From contig NZ_RQIS01000001.1 of assembly GCF_003837865.1 (NCBI RefSeq), positions 437,699 through 501,698 on the forward strand: a DNA stretch of 64,000 nt. The letters run 5' to 3'. This document shows, in pieces, positions 53,876-61,959 of this stretch. This DNA comes from Paraburkholderia dinghuensis (GTDB taxonomy: Bacteria > Pseudomonadota > Gammaproteobacteria > Burkholderiales > Burkholderiaceae). The position numbers and the translations under genes were made by a program. Below the pieces are notes generated by a model that made no database searches, had not been told where the DNA came from, and saw only the letters and a list, made by a program, of their open reading frames with translations. Numbering within the stretch: the stretch's first letter is position 1; each line of letters opens with the position of its first letter.

Positions 53876-55510
53876 ATGGACGAGACAACCATTCCAGTCG
53901 ATCTGGTTCACTGGATACTGGCAACGCTTTCCATCGTTGCGCTGCTTGTCTTTCTCGTGCCGCTTCGCTGGCGAGCTCCCGAGGCCGGTCCTGGCGCGAT
54001 GTTCGTTGCCGGCCTGCTCGCTTTCTTTGCATTCCGCACGCCGGTCACGACACTTGCGGTCGCAAGCGCTAAGGGCGTGTGGGACGCCATATTCATTCTG
54101 TATGTGATGTGGCCAGCGCTTCTGCTTTATCAAATCACCAAACAGGCCGGCGGATACGACGCCCTTCGACACGGCATTTCCCGTTTCAGTCGAAATGAAT
54201 TGTTCGTCATACTCGGGCTCGGCTGGGTGTTTTCATCGTTTCTTCAAGGCATTGCCGGTTTCGGTGCCCCAATCGCCGTCGTGGCCCCGCTCCTGCTCGC
54301 GATCGGCGTAAGGCCCGTCTACGCTGCCGCCATCTCGATCATTGCGCACGCATGGGCGCGATTCTTCGGCACGCTCGGCGTCGGTTGGCTCGCGACGTTG
54401 CAGGTCGCCGATGTCCAGGACGTACCGCGGGCCGCGTTCGAATCTTCGCTGCTGCTGCTCATTCCGACCTACTTCGGCGGCTTGCTCATCGTGTGGCTGT
54501 ACGGGCGCTGGGCCGCGGTACGTCACGCGTGGCCGCTCGTGCTGATTCTCGGCACGATACTTGGATTCGGCCAGCTCGTCTTCGCGTTCGTGAGCCCGGA
54601 ACTCTCCACGTTCCTTGCCGCTTGCATCGCGATGATCGCGCTGTATCCGCTGTCGCGCTGGCGCCGCTTCAGCGAGCCGGTTCCCCAGTCCGACGTACCG
54701 GATCGCCCCGCGATGGACGACACCGCAACGCATGCGCAAGCAGAATCGGATGAGCCGGTGATGAGCATCGGCATGGCATTTCTGCCCTATGCCGTGCTGA
54801 CGGTCGTCACCCTGGGAGTTCAGCTTTTCGATCCGCTGAATAATGCGCTGCGGCAATTCCGGATTGGCCTTCCGTTTCCGGAGGTGACCACGGGATTCGG
54901 CGTAACCAACGCTGCCGTCGAGCGTTACGCGCCGTTCTCGCCGCTGACCCACCCGGGAACGATGCTGATGGTCGCCGCCATCGTCGTCTGGATCGTCTAT
55001 CGCGCGAACGGCTACTACGCGGCGTGGGGAGTGCGTCACGGCACGGAGAATCTCGGGCGCTCGCTGATCGTCGATGGCGTGCCCGCGTCGCTGCCGGTCA
55101 TCGCATTCCTCGTGACGAGCCGGATCCTCGACCACAGCGGCCAGACCATCGTCCTCGCACACGGCATAGCGGATACAGCGCCTCCGCTGATCTATGCGGG
55201 CATTGCGAGCATGATCGGCGCGCTGGGTGCGTTCATGACGTCGAGCAGCACCGCATCGAATGTCCTGTTCGGCGGCCTGCAGAGCGACGTGGCGCAGTTG
55301 CATTCGCTGCCCGTGGAAAGCATCGTCGCCGCGCAGGCGGCGGGCAGCGCGTACGGCAATGCGATCGGCCCCGCGAATATCGTGCTTGGAACCAGCATCA
55401 CCGGCATCAAGGGGCAAGAAGGCGCGGTGATGAGGCTGGCCATTCCGTGGACGATCATCGTTGCCATCCTGACCGGGCTAGGAACGATCGCCCTCGTCAT
55501 ACTCGCGTGA
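53876..55510 (+). CDS. L-lactate permease (LctP) family transporter
   Basis: A 544-residue inner-membrane transporter with about 12-14 helices. The LctP family signatures FSSFLQGIAGFGAPIAVVAP and SSSTASNVLFGGLQ are present. Family members are proton-linked carriers of lactate and glycolate. The gene is followed by a small two-helix protein and an Ntn-hydrolase rather than lactate dehydrogenase, so a lactate analogue is possible. The upstream 296 bases (53580-53875) are AT-rich and contain no gene. Confidence 0.87.
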   Translation: MDETTIPVDLVHWILATLSIVALLVFLVPLRWRAPEAGPGAMFVAGLLAFFAFRTPVTTLAVASAKGVWDAIFILYVMWPALLLYQITKQAGGYDALRHGISRFSRNELFVILGLGWVFSSFLQGIAGFGAPIAVVAPLLLAIGVRPVYAAAISIIAHAWARFFGTLGVGWLATLQVADVQDVPRAAFESSLLLLIPTYFGGLLIVWLYGRWAAVRHAWPLVLILGTILGFGQLVFAFVSPELSTFLAACIAMIALYPLSRWRRFSEPVPQSDVPDRPAMDDTATHAQAESDEPVMSIGMAFLPYAVLTVVTLGVQLFDPLNNALRQFRIGLPFPEVTTGFGVTNAAVERYAPFSPLTHPGTMLMVAAIVVWIVYRANGYYAAWGVRHGTENLGRSLIVDGVPASLPVIAFLVTSRILDHSGQTIVLAHGIADTAPPLIYAGIASMIGALGAFMTSSSTASNVLFGGLQSDVAQLHSLPVESIVAAQAAGSAYGNAIGPANIVLGTSITGIKGQEGAVMRLAIPWTIIVAILTGLGTIALVILA

Positions 55511-55520
55511 GGCGAATCGC

Positions 55521-55739
55521 ATGGACAAGATCGTATCGGAAACACTGGCGCTGATCCTGATGTTCGTGGCCTTTCCGCTCACCAGCAAGGGCGCGACCGA
55601 CGACAACATCCTGCTGCTGAGCATCGGGTTTCTCTGCGTAATTGCCGGCGGCGTGTTGCCCATCATCACGCGTTTCATGGATCACTCCAATGACAAGGTG
55701 AGGGACGCGGGCGTCGAGTTCGACGATCGGGCTTCCTGA
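55521..55739 (+). CDS. Small two-helix membrane protein
   Basis: A 72-residue protein with two hydrophobic helices (TLALILMFVAFPL and ILLLSIGFLCVIAGGVLPII) and a charged tail. It starts ten bases after the permease stop with GAGGCGA as ribosome site, so it is probably a real accessory subunit or unknown partner. No family recognised. Confidence 0.65.
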   Translation: MDKIVSETLALILMFVAFPLTSKGATDDNILLLSIGFLCVIAGGVLPIITRFMDHSNDKVRDAGVEFDDRAS

Positions 55740-55849
55740 TCGCGCCGTCGCTGTCGCTCCTTCGGCCCCGTCGCTTTTCCGCTGTACGTTCACCGCTTCC
55801 GGAATGCGCGCGAAACGAACGTGGCGGACCAACATCAGGGAAACGCATC

Positions 55850-57511
55850 ATGAGTCATCCGAACGGACCTCGTACCGGCCGCCCACCTACCCGCGCGCCG
55901 CATGGAATGGTGTCGACCCCGCACTATCTCGCCAGCCAGGCCGGTGTCGAGATGCTTCAACGCGGTGGAACGGCAGTCGATGCCGCCATCGCGGCAAACG
56001 CCGTGTTGTGCGTCGCTTATCCGCACATGGCGGGATTGGGCGGCGACGGATTCTGGCTGATCGCCGACGGCACAAGCGATCAGGTTCAGGCAATCAATGC
56101 GAGCGGCCCTGCTGCCGAGGGCGCGACGTTGGCGCGCTATCGGAGCGGCGCGGCCAGCGACGAAATCGCGGCACGTGGCGCGCAGGCCGCGCTAACGGTG
56201 CCGGGTGCCATCGATGGCTGGCGTCTCGCGCACGAGCGCTTTGGGCGCCTCGCGTGGGCGGAACTGTTCGCACCGGCGATCGGCTACGCACGCGACGGTG
56301 TGCCGGTCAGCCGCTCGCTCGCGGACTGGACCGTGCACGATGAGCCGATCCTGACGCAGCATCCGGAAACGGCCGCGATCTTCATGCCGGGCGGTCACGT
56401 GCCGGCGGACGGCGACCGTCTCGTGCAGGCAGCGCTGGGAAGATCGCTGCAACATCTCGCCGATCACGGCGCGCGTGCAGGATTCTACGAAGGCGATCTC
56501 GCCGCGCGGATCTGCAGCGGAATCGGGCAAGCCGGATCGCCGCTGCAGACGAGCGACTTTGCCGCGTATCACGCGGAATGGGTTACACCGATCAGCACGA
56601 CGTACCGGGGCAATACGATTTACGAACTGCCGCCGAACACGCAAGGCTTCACGCCATTGCAGATCCTGAACCTGATCGAGGGTTACGACGTCGTCGCGTG
56701 GGGCGATGGCACGGCCGACTATTATCACCACATCGCCGAAGCGGTAAAGATCGCGTTCGCCGATCGCGAAGAGTGGTTGACGGACCCGCGCTTCGTCGCG
56801 ATTCCGGTGGACGAGCTGATCTCAAAGGCGTACTGCGACGAACGCCGCAAATTGATTGACCCCAAACGCGCGATGGACATCGCGACAGTACCGGCTGGCA
56901 TCGCGTATCAGTTTCCGCACGACCGCCGCGCGCCGGACGGCGATACCTGCTACTTCTGCGCCGCGGACAAGGACGGGATGATCGTGTCGCTGATCCAGTC
57001 GATTTATCACGACTTCGGCAGCGCGGTGATCGCGGGCGACACCGGCATCATCATGCAGAATCGCGGCGCGTTCTTCTCGCTGGACGAGCATCATCCGAAC
57101 TGCCTGCAGCCGGGCAAGCGGACTTTCCATACGCTGATTCCGGCGCTGATGACACGCGACGGCAAACCTTGCCTCGCGTTCGGATCGATGGGCGGAGAGG
57201 GGCAACCGCAAACGCAAGCCGCGCTCGTGACCCGGATCGTGGACTTCGGCTACGACGTGCAGCAGGCCATCGAGGCGCCGCGCTGGCTGATGGGGCGCAC
57301 GTGGGGCACCAAATCGCGCAACATGTCGCTCGAGGGACGAATATCCGACGAAGTCGTGCGCGAATTGAAGCGCCGGGGGCAGCCGGTTCAGATGGTCACC
57401 GACTGGAACGACAACATGGGGCACGCGCACGCGATCCGGATCGACGCGGAACAGGGCTTCTATGAAGGCGGCGCGGATCCGCGCGGGGATGGTGCCGCGC
57501 TCGGCTATTAG
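55850..57511 (+). CDS. Gamma-glutamyltransferase-family Ntn-hydrolase (HpxW-like)
   Basis: A 553-residue member of the gamma-glutamyltransferase superfamily. There is no signal peptide, so it is probably cytoplasmic. The autoprocessing/nucleophile Thr is at residue 366 in DGDTCYFCAADKDG. The product-subunit glycines are in FGSMGGEGQPQTQAA. The GDTxYFCA form and missing leader resemble oxamate amidohydrolase HpxW more than periplasmic Ggt. It sits between an LctP-like and a DASS transporter, suggesting hydrolysis of an imported amide or gamma-glutamyl compound. Confidence 0.82.
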   Translation: MSHPNGPRTGRPPTRAPHGMVSTPHYLASQAGVEMLQRGGTAVDAAIAANAVLCVAYPHMAGLGGDGFWLIADGTSDQVQAINASGPAAEGATLARYRSGAASDEIAARGAQAALTVPGAIDGWRLAHERFGRLAWAELFAPAIGYARDGVPVSRSLADWTVHDEPILTQHPETAAIFMPGGHVPADGDRLVQAALGRSLQHLADHGARAGFYEGDLAARICSGIGQAGSPLQTSDFAAYHAEWVTPISTTYRGNTIYELPPNTQGFTPLQILNLIEGYDVVAWGDGTADYYHHIAEAVKIAFADREEWLTDPRFVAIPVDELISKAYCDERRKLIDPKRAMDIATVPAGIAYQFPHDRRAPDGDTCYFCAADKDGMIVSLIQSIYHDFGSAVIAGDTGIIMQNRGAFFSLDEHHPNCLQPGKRTFHTLIPALMTRDGKPCLAFGSMGGEGQPQTQAALVTRIVDFGYDVQQAIEAPRWLMGRTWGTKSRNMSLEGRISDEVVRELKRRGQPVQMVTDWNDNMGHAHAIRIDAEQGFYEGGADPRGDGAALGY

Positions 57512-57638
57512 GTCCCGTTGGGTCGTGCACGGGCCGGTTTGACCCAGGCCGTCACGTTCGCGGGCGAGCGCGGCATGACCGGCGCAAGTGATCCGCCCGG
57601 CAGCGGCTCACGGCAGAGCCATACGAAGGGTAAAACAC

Positions 57639-59447
57639 ATGAACCCCATGATCGTTACCTCGCTGATCCTCGCCGTAACGATGGTGCTGTTCATCTGGAA
57701 CAAGTTGCCGGCAGCGGTCGTCGCCGTCATGTCGCTGCTCGCGCTGTACCTGACCGGCGTGCTGACGATGCGCGAAGCGTTGAGCGGATTCGGCGATCCG
57801 CTGATCGTGTTCATCGCCGCGCTGCTCGGCATCGGGATCGGCCTCGAAACGACAGGTGTCGGCACATGGGCGGGACAGTGGCTCATTCGTCATGCCGGTA
57901 CGAGCCGCAAGCGGCTGATCGCGTCGCTCTTGATCCTGTCCGCGATTTCGACGGCCCTGATCGGCATGAACGGCGCAGTGGTCGCCATGTTGCCGATCGC
58001 GGTCATCATCTGCGTGCGCACGCGACTCGCGCCTTCCCAACTGATGATGCCGGTATCGATCGCATGCCTGACCGGCGCGAAGCTCACGCTGCTCGGCAGC
58101 CCTGTGAACGTGATTGCGTCGACGGCGGCCGACGCGGCCGGCGGACCGCCGATCCGCTTTTTCGAATGGTCGATCGTGGGCCTTCCGCTGTTCGGCGGCG
58201 CGCTCTTCATCATTCTGGTCCTGGGCCCGCTGTTGCTGCCGAAGCGCAGTTCAGATTCGCTTCCGGCTGATTTCAGCCAGCACGCGCATACGCTCGTCGA
58301 GCAATACCGGATCGCGGACGGCGTGTTCCGGCTGCGCGTGCGCGCCGGCTCGCCGTTCATCGGCAAAACGGCGAGCGGCATCGATCTTTCGCAATACCCG
58401 GGCGTCAGCGTGCTCGGCCTTGTCGATGATCAGGATGTCGAATTATCAGGCGAGGAAGCGAAAGAAGGAAATAACCTTCTGGTGCGTGGCGACGCTCAAG
58501 GCATCGCCCGGCTGGCGAACGATCTGCATCTGGCGATCCGCGAGCCGCTATCGGAATCGCAGGCGGTCACCAATGCGCTCTTCAACCGCTCGTCGGGTCT
58601 CGCCGAGGTCGTGATCCCTCCGCGCTCAGCGCTGATCGGTCAACCCGTTTTCCCGGGCATGGCGACACACGAAGGCGATCTGATCGTGCTTGCCGTGCAG
58701 CGCGGCGGCCAGGACGTCGCGGGGCCATCGACACAGTTGCTCGCCGGCGACCATCTGCTTTTCAGGGGAACATGGGAAGCGCTGGACAAGCATTTCTCCG
58801 ACCCGCAGATCCTGATGGTCGATTCTCCGCAGATGGTCCGCCGCCAGACGATCGCGCTCAGTCGCGGCGCCCGCCAGGCGCTCATTATCCTCGCCTTGCT
58901 CGTGGTGCTGCTCGCGACCAATGTGGTGCCGGCCGCTGTGGCGACGCTGTTCTGCGTGACGCTGATGGTGCTCACGCGCGTGATCAACCTGAACCAGCTG
59001 TACAGCATCGACTGGAACACCTGCATCCTGGTTGGAGGGCTCATACCGCTCGCGACTGCGATGTCGAAAACCGGGCTCGCGTATCTACTCGGCGATTTCG
59101 TGATTCAGGCCGTTGGCTCGGGCGGCCCTCGCGCGGTAATGGCGGGGCTATTTCTCGTGGCCGCCGCGCTGACCCAGGTGATTGCGAACAATTCGTCAGC
59201 GCTCGTCATGGTGCCGATCGCGGTCGCCTCAGCACTGGAGCTTGGCGTTTCCGCGACACCGTTCCTCATCGCCGTCGCACTGGGCGCAGGCGCCGCGCAC
59301 ATGACGCCGATGAGCACGCCAGTGAACCTCGTGACCTACGGGCCGGGTGCCTATGAATTTGGCGACTACTGGAAGATCGGCTCGCTGATCGTCCTGTGGT
59401 CATTGGCGGTTGTTGTGTTCATTGCGCCGTTGTACTGGCCGTTCTAG
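57639..59447 (+). CDS. SLC13/DASS-type transporter with two TrkA-C domains
   Basis: A 602-residue membrane protein. Two blocks of hydrophobic helices carry the mirrored motifs TGAKLTLLGSPVNVIAS and GAGAAHMTPMSTPVNLVTYGPG of divalent-anion/sodium symporters. Between them lie two RCK_C/TrkA-C domains (about 215-295 and 300-385), a layout typical of bacterial SLC13-like carriers of sulfate or dicarboxylates. The ATG at 57639 follows GAAGGG. It is the last gene of the LctP-hydrolase cluster. Confidence 0.87.
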   Translation: MNPMIVTSLILAVTMVLFIWNKLPAAVVAVMSLLALYLTGVLTMREALSGFGDPLIVFIAALLGIGIGLETTGVGTWAGQWLIRHAGTSRKRLIASLLILSAISTALIGMNGAVVAMLPIAVIICVRTRLAPSQLMMPVSIACLTGAKLTLLGSPVNVIASTAADAAGGPPIRFFEWSIVGLPLFGGALFIILVLGPLLLPKRSSDSLPADFSQHAHTLVEQYRIADGVFRLRVRAGSPFIGKTASGIDLSQYPGVSVLGLVDDQDVELSGEEAKEGNNLLVRGDAQGIARLANDLHLAIREPLSESQAVTNALFNRSSGLAEVVIPPRSALIGQPVFPGMATHEGDLIVLAVQRGGQDVAGPSTQLLAGDHLLFRGTWEALDKHFSDPQILMVDSPQMVRRQTIALSRGARQALIILALLVVLLATNVVPAAVATLFCVTLMVLTRVINLNQLYSIDWNTCILVGGLIPLATAMSKTGLAYLLGDFVIQAVGSGGPRAVMAGLFLVAAALTQVIANNSSALVMVPIAVASALELGVSATPFLIAVALGAGAAHMTPMSTPVNLVTYGPGAYEFGDYWKIGSLIVLWSLAVVVFIAPLYWPF

Positions 59448-59957
59448 TGGTCGCGTGCGGATCGCCAAGGCACTGTCCGCGCGTTCGATGACTAACCCGC
59501 AGCGTAGCCTCGCCTTCGGGGGATAACGCAACGCGCCGGGCGTCCTGGCCCGCTTCGGCACCTCAGCGCCGAAACTCACGATCTCCGTGAACGCAATGCG
59601 TGCGCCGTAAGCCGCATGGTCCGTTGGATCTTCTGGCGAAACCATGCACCTGTCTGCCGCGCGCTCGCAAAATGCCTATCAGCGCAATCCGGTAACCGGC
59701 AATCGGCCGCGACCCGCCCGCCTCCTGACCATCCAGAACCGCCTGTCCAGACGTGAGACAGCCTGACCCGCCAAATCGCCATCCAGCGACGGATGCGAAC
59801 TATCGGTCATCCACGATACAAGTGCGCCAACCTCGCTCACTGATTGCGACACGGGCTCAAGAAATACAGCCACGTGCCGATAAATTCAGGTTGAGCCTGG
59901 TTGTAGTTCGAGATCCTGCAGGGAAGAACTCTGGATACAAAGGAACGGTAGCGGACA
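59448..59957. other. Gene-poor region with possible degenerate coding remnant
   Basis: 510 bases between the DASS transporter and the lipoprotein gene. Minus-strand frames at about 59450-59640 and 59680-59870 read like broken protein fragments (AAYGARIAFTEIVSFGAEV; EVGALVSWMTDSSHPSLD), but no family was recognised and no intact gene is present. Confidence 0.35.
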
Positions 59958-60788
59958 ATGAAAAATCACACGCGCAACACACTCACGCTTAAGTGCGCTC
60001 TGCTCGCGATCGCCGGGTCGCTTTCCGGATGTGTGCAATTTACGCCGGTCAAAGATATCGCCAAGGATAAGCCCGCCTATCTCGCCGCAAACTTCACGAT
60101 TGATTCTCTGCCCACGTCGATCAAGGAAAAGCTGCCGGCTGCCGGATCCCATCCCCTGCCCTTCAAACTCCTGACAATTACGGGCGTCGTGTCCGGCCAC
60201 GTCGGTGCAAATAACGTCTCGAGCGAATTCAAGTCGACGCTGGTCAACGCAAAAGATACGGGGCTCGTGCAGCAACTCCACGAAGTGTCGTCGAACGGGA
60301 TACCCAGCGCGGCGACGTTCAGTCTTTCGTACCTCAACCTGTTTTACCTGAAGTCGGAAACGACGTCCTATTTCCAGCCCGTCGCGCCGATGCCCATTGT
60401 GGCCCACAGCGTTGAAAAGAATCCGTTCGACATGAGCAAACCGCAGGAAGACACCACGTTCAGTGCGACGTTCACGTCGGGCACTGCGGTGCAACTCGTG
60501 AACTTTCGCGTCGTCGTGTCGACGTGCCACGCAGCACACTATTACCCCGCATCCCGCGTGACTGCGGGCCTTCAGGGGGACGCGATCGATCTGGATTGCG
60601 AGGACAGGATAGACAACATTCTCCAGACGACGAGTCGCCGAACGTACCTCACCGAGTATGGGATTTACGTGATGCGAACGTCTGCAACGGCAGCGGCAAA
60701 ACTGGAGTGGAAATACAGCGCGTTCGAAAAGGACGGTCAACATCCGCAATCCGGGCCCGGCGGCGCGGGTCACGACAAACCCGCATGA
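59958..60788 (+). CDS. Unknown outer-membrane-type lipoprotein
   Basis: A 276-residue protein with a lipoprotein signal: MKNHTRNTLTLKCALLAIAG and lipobox LSGC, acylated Cys at residue 25, followed by Val rather than Asp, which favours outer-membrane sorting. The mature part is soluble, Ser/Thr rich, with four later Cys/His residues near STCHAAHYYP and DLDCED. No family was recognised. GGAACGG is upstream. It is monocistronic and convergent with metR. Confidence 0.72.
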   Translation: MKNHTRNTLTLKCALLAIAGSLSGCVQFTPVKDIAKDKPAYLAANFTIDSLPTSIKEKLPAAGSHPLPFKLLTITGVVSGHVGANNVSSEFKSTLVNAKDTGLVQQLHEVSSNGIPSAATFSLSYLNLFYLKSETTSYFQPVAPMPIVAHSVEKNPFDMSKPQEDTTFSATFTSGTAVQLVNFRVVVSTCHAAHYYPASRVTAGLQGDAIDLDCEDRIDNILQTTSRRTYLTEYGIYVMRTSATAAAKLEWKYSAFEKDGQHPQSGPGGAGHDKPA

Positions 60789-60857
60789 GCGGGGAGACGG
60801 GATGCGGACGTCGTAAATGACCGCTCGCGTCCCGGTTGGCTGCATTTCGGGTAAGAC

Positions 60858-60874
60858 GCGCGCACTGTGCGCGC
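60858..60874. other. Perfect palindrome between convergent genes
   Basis: GCGCGCAC-T-GTGCGCGC lies between the lipoprotein gene and metR. It may act as a weak bidirectional terminator, but no T tract follows. Confidence 0.35.
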
Positions 60875-60921
60875 AAGTTGTGGAATCAAGCGGACGCTAG
60901 AAGAAGCCGCGATAACAGCGC

Positions 60922-61830
60922 TTAGCGCCTGACACGCGCCCCCTTCCAGTTCGATTTACGCGCGAACTCGACGAACGAATGCAGATAGTCGAGCGACGCG
61001 TCCGCCTCGCGCGTACCGAGAAAGATCTGCTTGGCGATCCCCGTCTTGCCGAGCTTCACGCTGACCACGGGCATACGATCCGCGTACTCCTCCGCAAGCC
61101 AGCGCGGCAGCGCCGCCACGCCACGCTTGCTCGCCACCATTTGCAGCATGATGTCGGTGGTCTCGATGGTTTTGTGGCGGCGCGGCGCGACGCCCGCGGG
61201 CCGCAGAAACTGGTTGTAAATATCGAGGCGATCGGTTTCGACCGGATACGTAATCAAGGTCTCGTCGACAAGCTGTCCGGGCTGCACGTAGCGTGCCGTG
61301 GCCAGCCGATGATCCTCCGCCACCACGAGCACCTGCTCGTAATCGAATACCGGATCGAAGCGCAGCCCGGGACGCTGGAGCGGGTCCGGTGTGACAAGCA
61401 CGTCGATGTCATAGCCGAACAGCGCGCCAATGCCGCCGAACTGAAAACGCTGCTTCACGTCGACATCGACGTCGGGCCAACGCGCGAGATAAGGCGACAC
61501 CACCTTGAGTAACCACTGATAGCAGGGATGGCATTCCATGCCGATGCGCAGCGTGCCGCGCTCGCCGTTCGCGTATTGCTTCATGCGCGCTTCGGCGTGC
61601 TCGAACTGCGGCAGCAGCCGTTCGGCGAGCGAGAGCAGATATTGACCCGCCTGGGTGAGCCGCAGGTTGCGTCCGTCGCGTTCCCAGACCTGGGTGCCGA
61701 GTTGCATCTCGAGCTTCTTGACCGTGTGGCTCAGTGCCGACTGCGTCAGATGCAGCGCGCCGGCCGCCGCCGTCAGCGACCCCTGGCGGTCGATTTCGCG
61801 GATCAGAGTGAGATGAAAGCGTTCGAGCAT
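60922..61830 (-). CDS. metR: LysR-type regulator MetR
   Basis: A 302-residue LysR protein with N-terminus MLERFHLTLIREIDRQGSLTAAA and HTH LTQSALSHTVKKLE, matching MetR, which activates metE with homocysteine as coactivator. Divergent placement 129 bases from metE confirms the assignment. The frame extends 20 codons upstream of the chosen ATG, but MLERFHL is the family start. Confidence 0.93.
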   Translation of the reverse strand: MLERFHLTLIREIDRQGSLTAAAGALHLTQSALSHTVKKLEMQLGTQVWERDGRNLRLTQAGQYLLSLAERLLPQFEHAEARMKQYANGERGTLRIGMECHPCYQWLLKVVSPYLARWPDVDVDVKQRFQFGGIGALFGYDIDVLVTPDPLQRPGLRFDPVFDYEQVLVVAEDHRLATARYVQPGQLVDETLITYPVETDRLDIYNQFLRPAGVAPRRHKTIETTDIMLQMVASKRGVAALPRWLAEEYADRMPVVSVKLGKTGIAKQIFLGTREADASLDYLHSFVEFARKSNWKGARVRR

Positions 61831-61855
61831 GATGCGTCCGGCTCCGGGTAGCGCA

Positions 61856-61908
61856 TGAAGAAAACTAATGGATGAATGAAATAATGCCATTTTTCTTCAT
61901 GGATTGAA
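61856..61908. promoter_or_regulatory. Cluster of MetR-type half-sites
   Basis: Four TGAA and one TTCA tetramers lie in the metR-metE divergent region: TGAA at 61856, 61873, 61877 and 61905, and TTCA at 61896. MetR sites in enterobacteria have the form TGAA-N5-TTCA; the exact form is not present, but TTCA-N5-TGAA is (61896-61908). Confidence 0.45.
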
Positions 61909-61959
61909 AACCCTATCATCGCTACCGGTCCCTGTATTTTTCACCGGATGGCAGCTTCC

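Noticed and set aside
61831..61959. Cobalamin riboswitch upstream of metE
   Set aside because: The spacer is only 129 bases, too short, and no B12-box-like sequence is present; MetR control explains the region.
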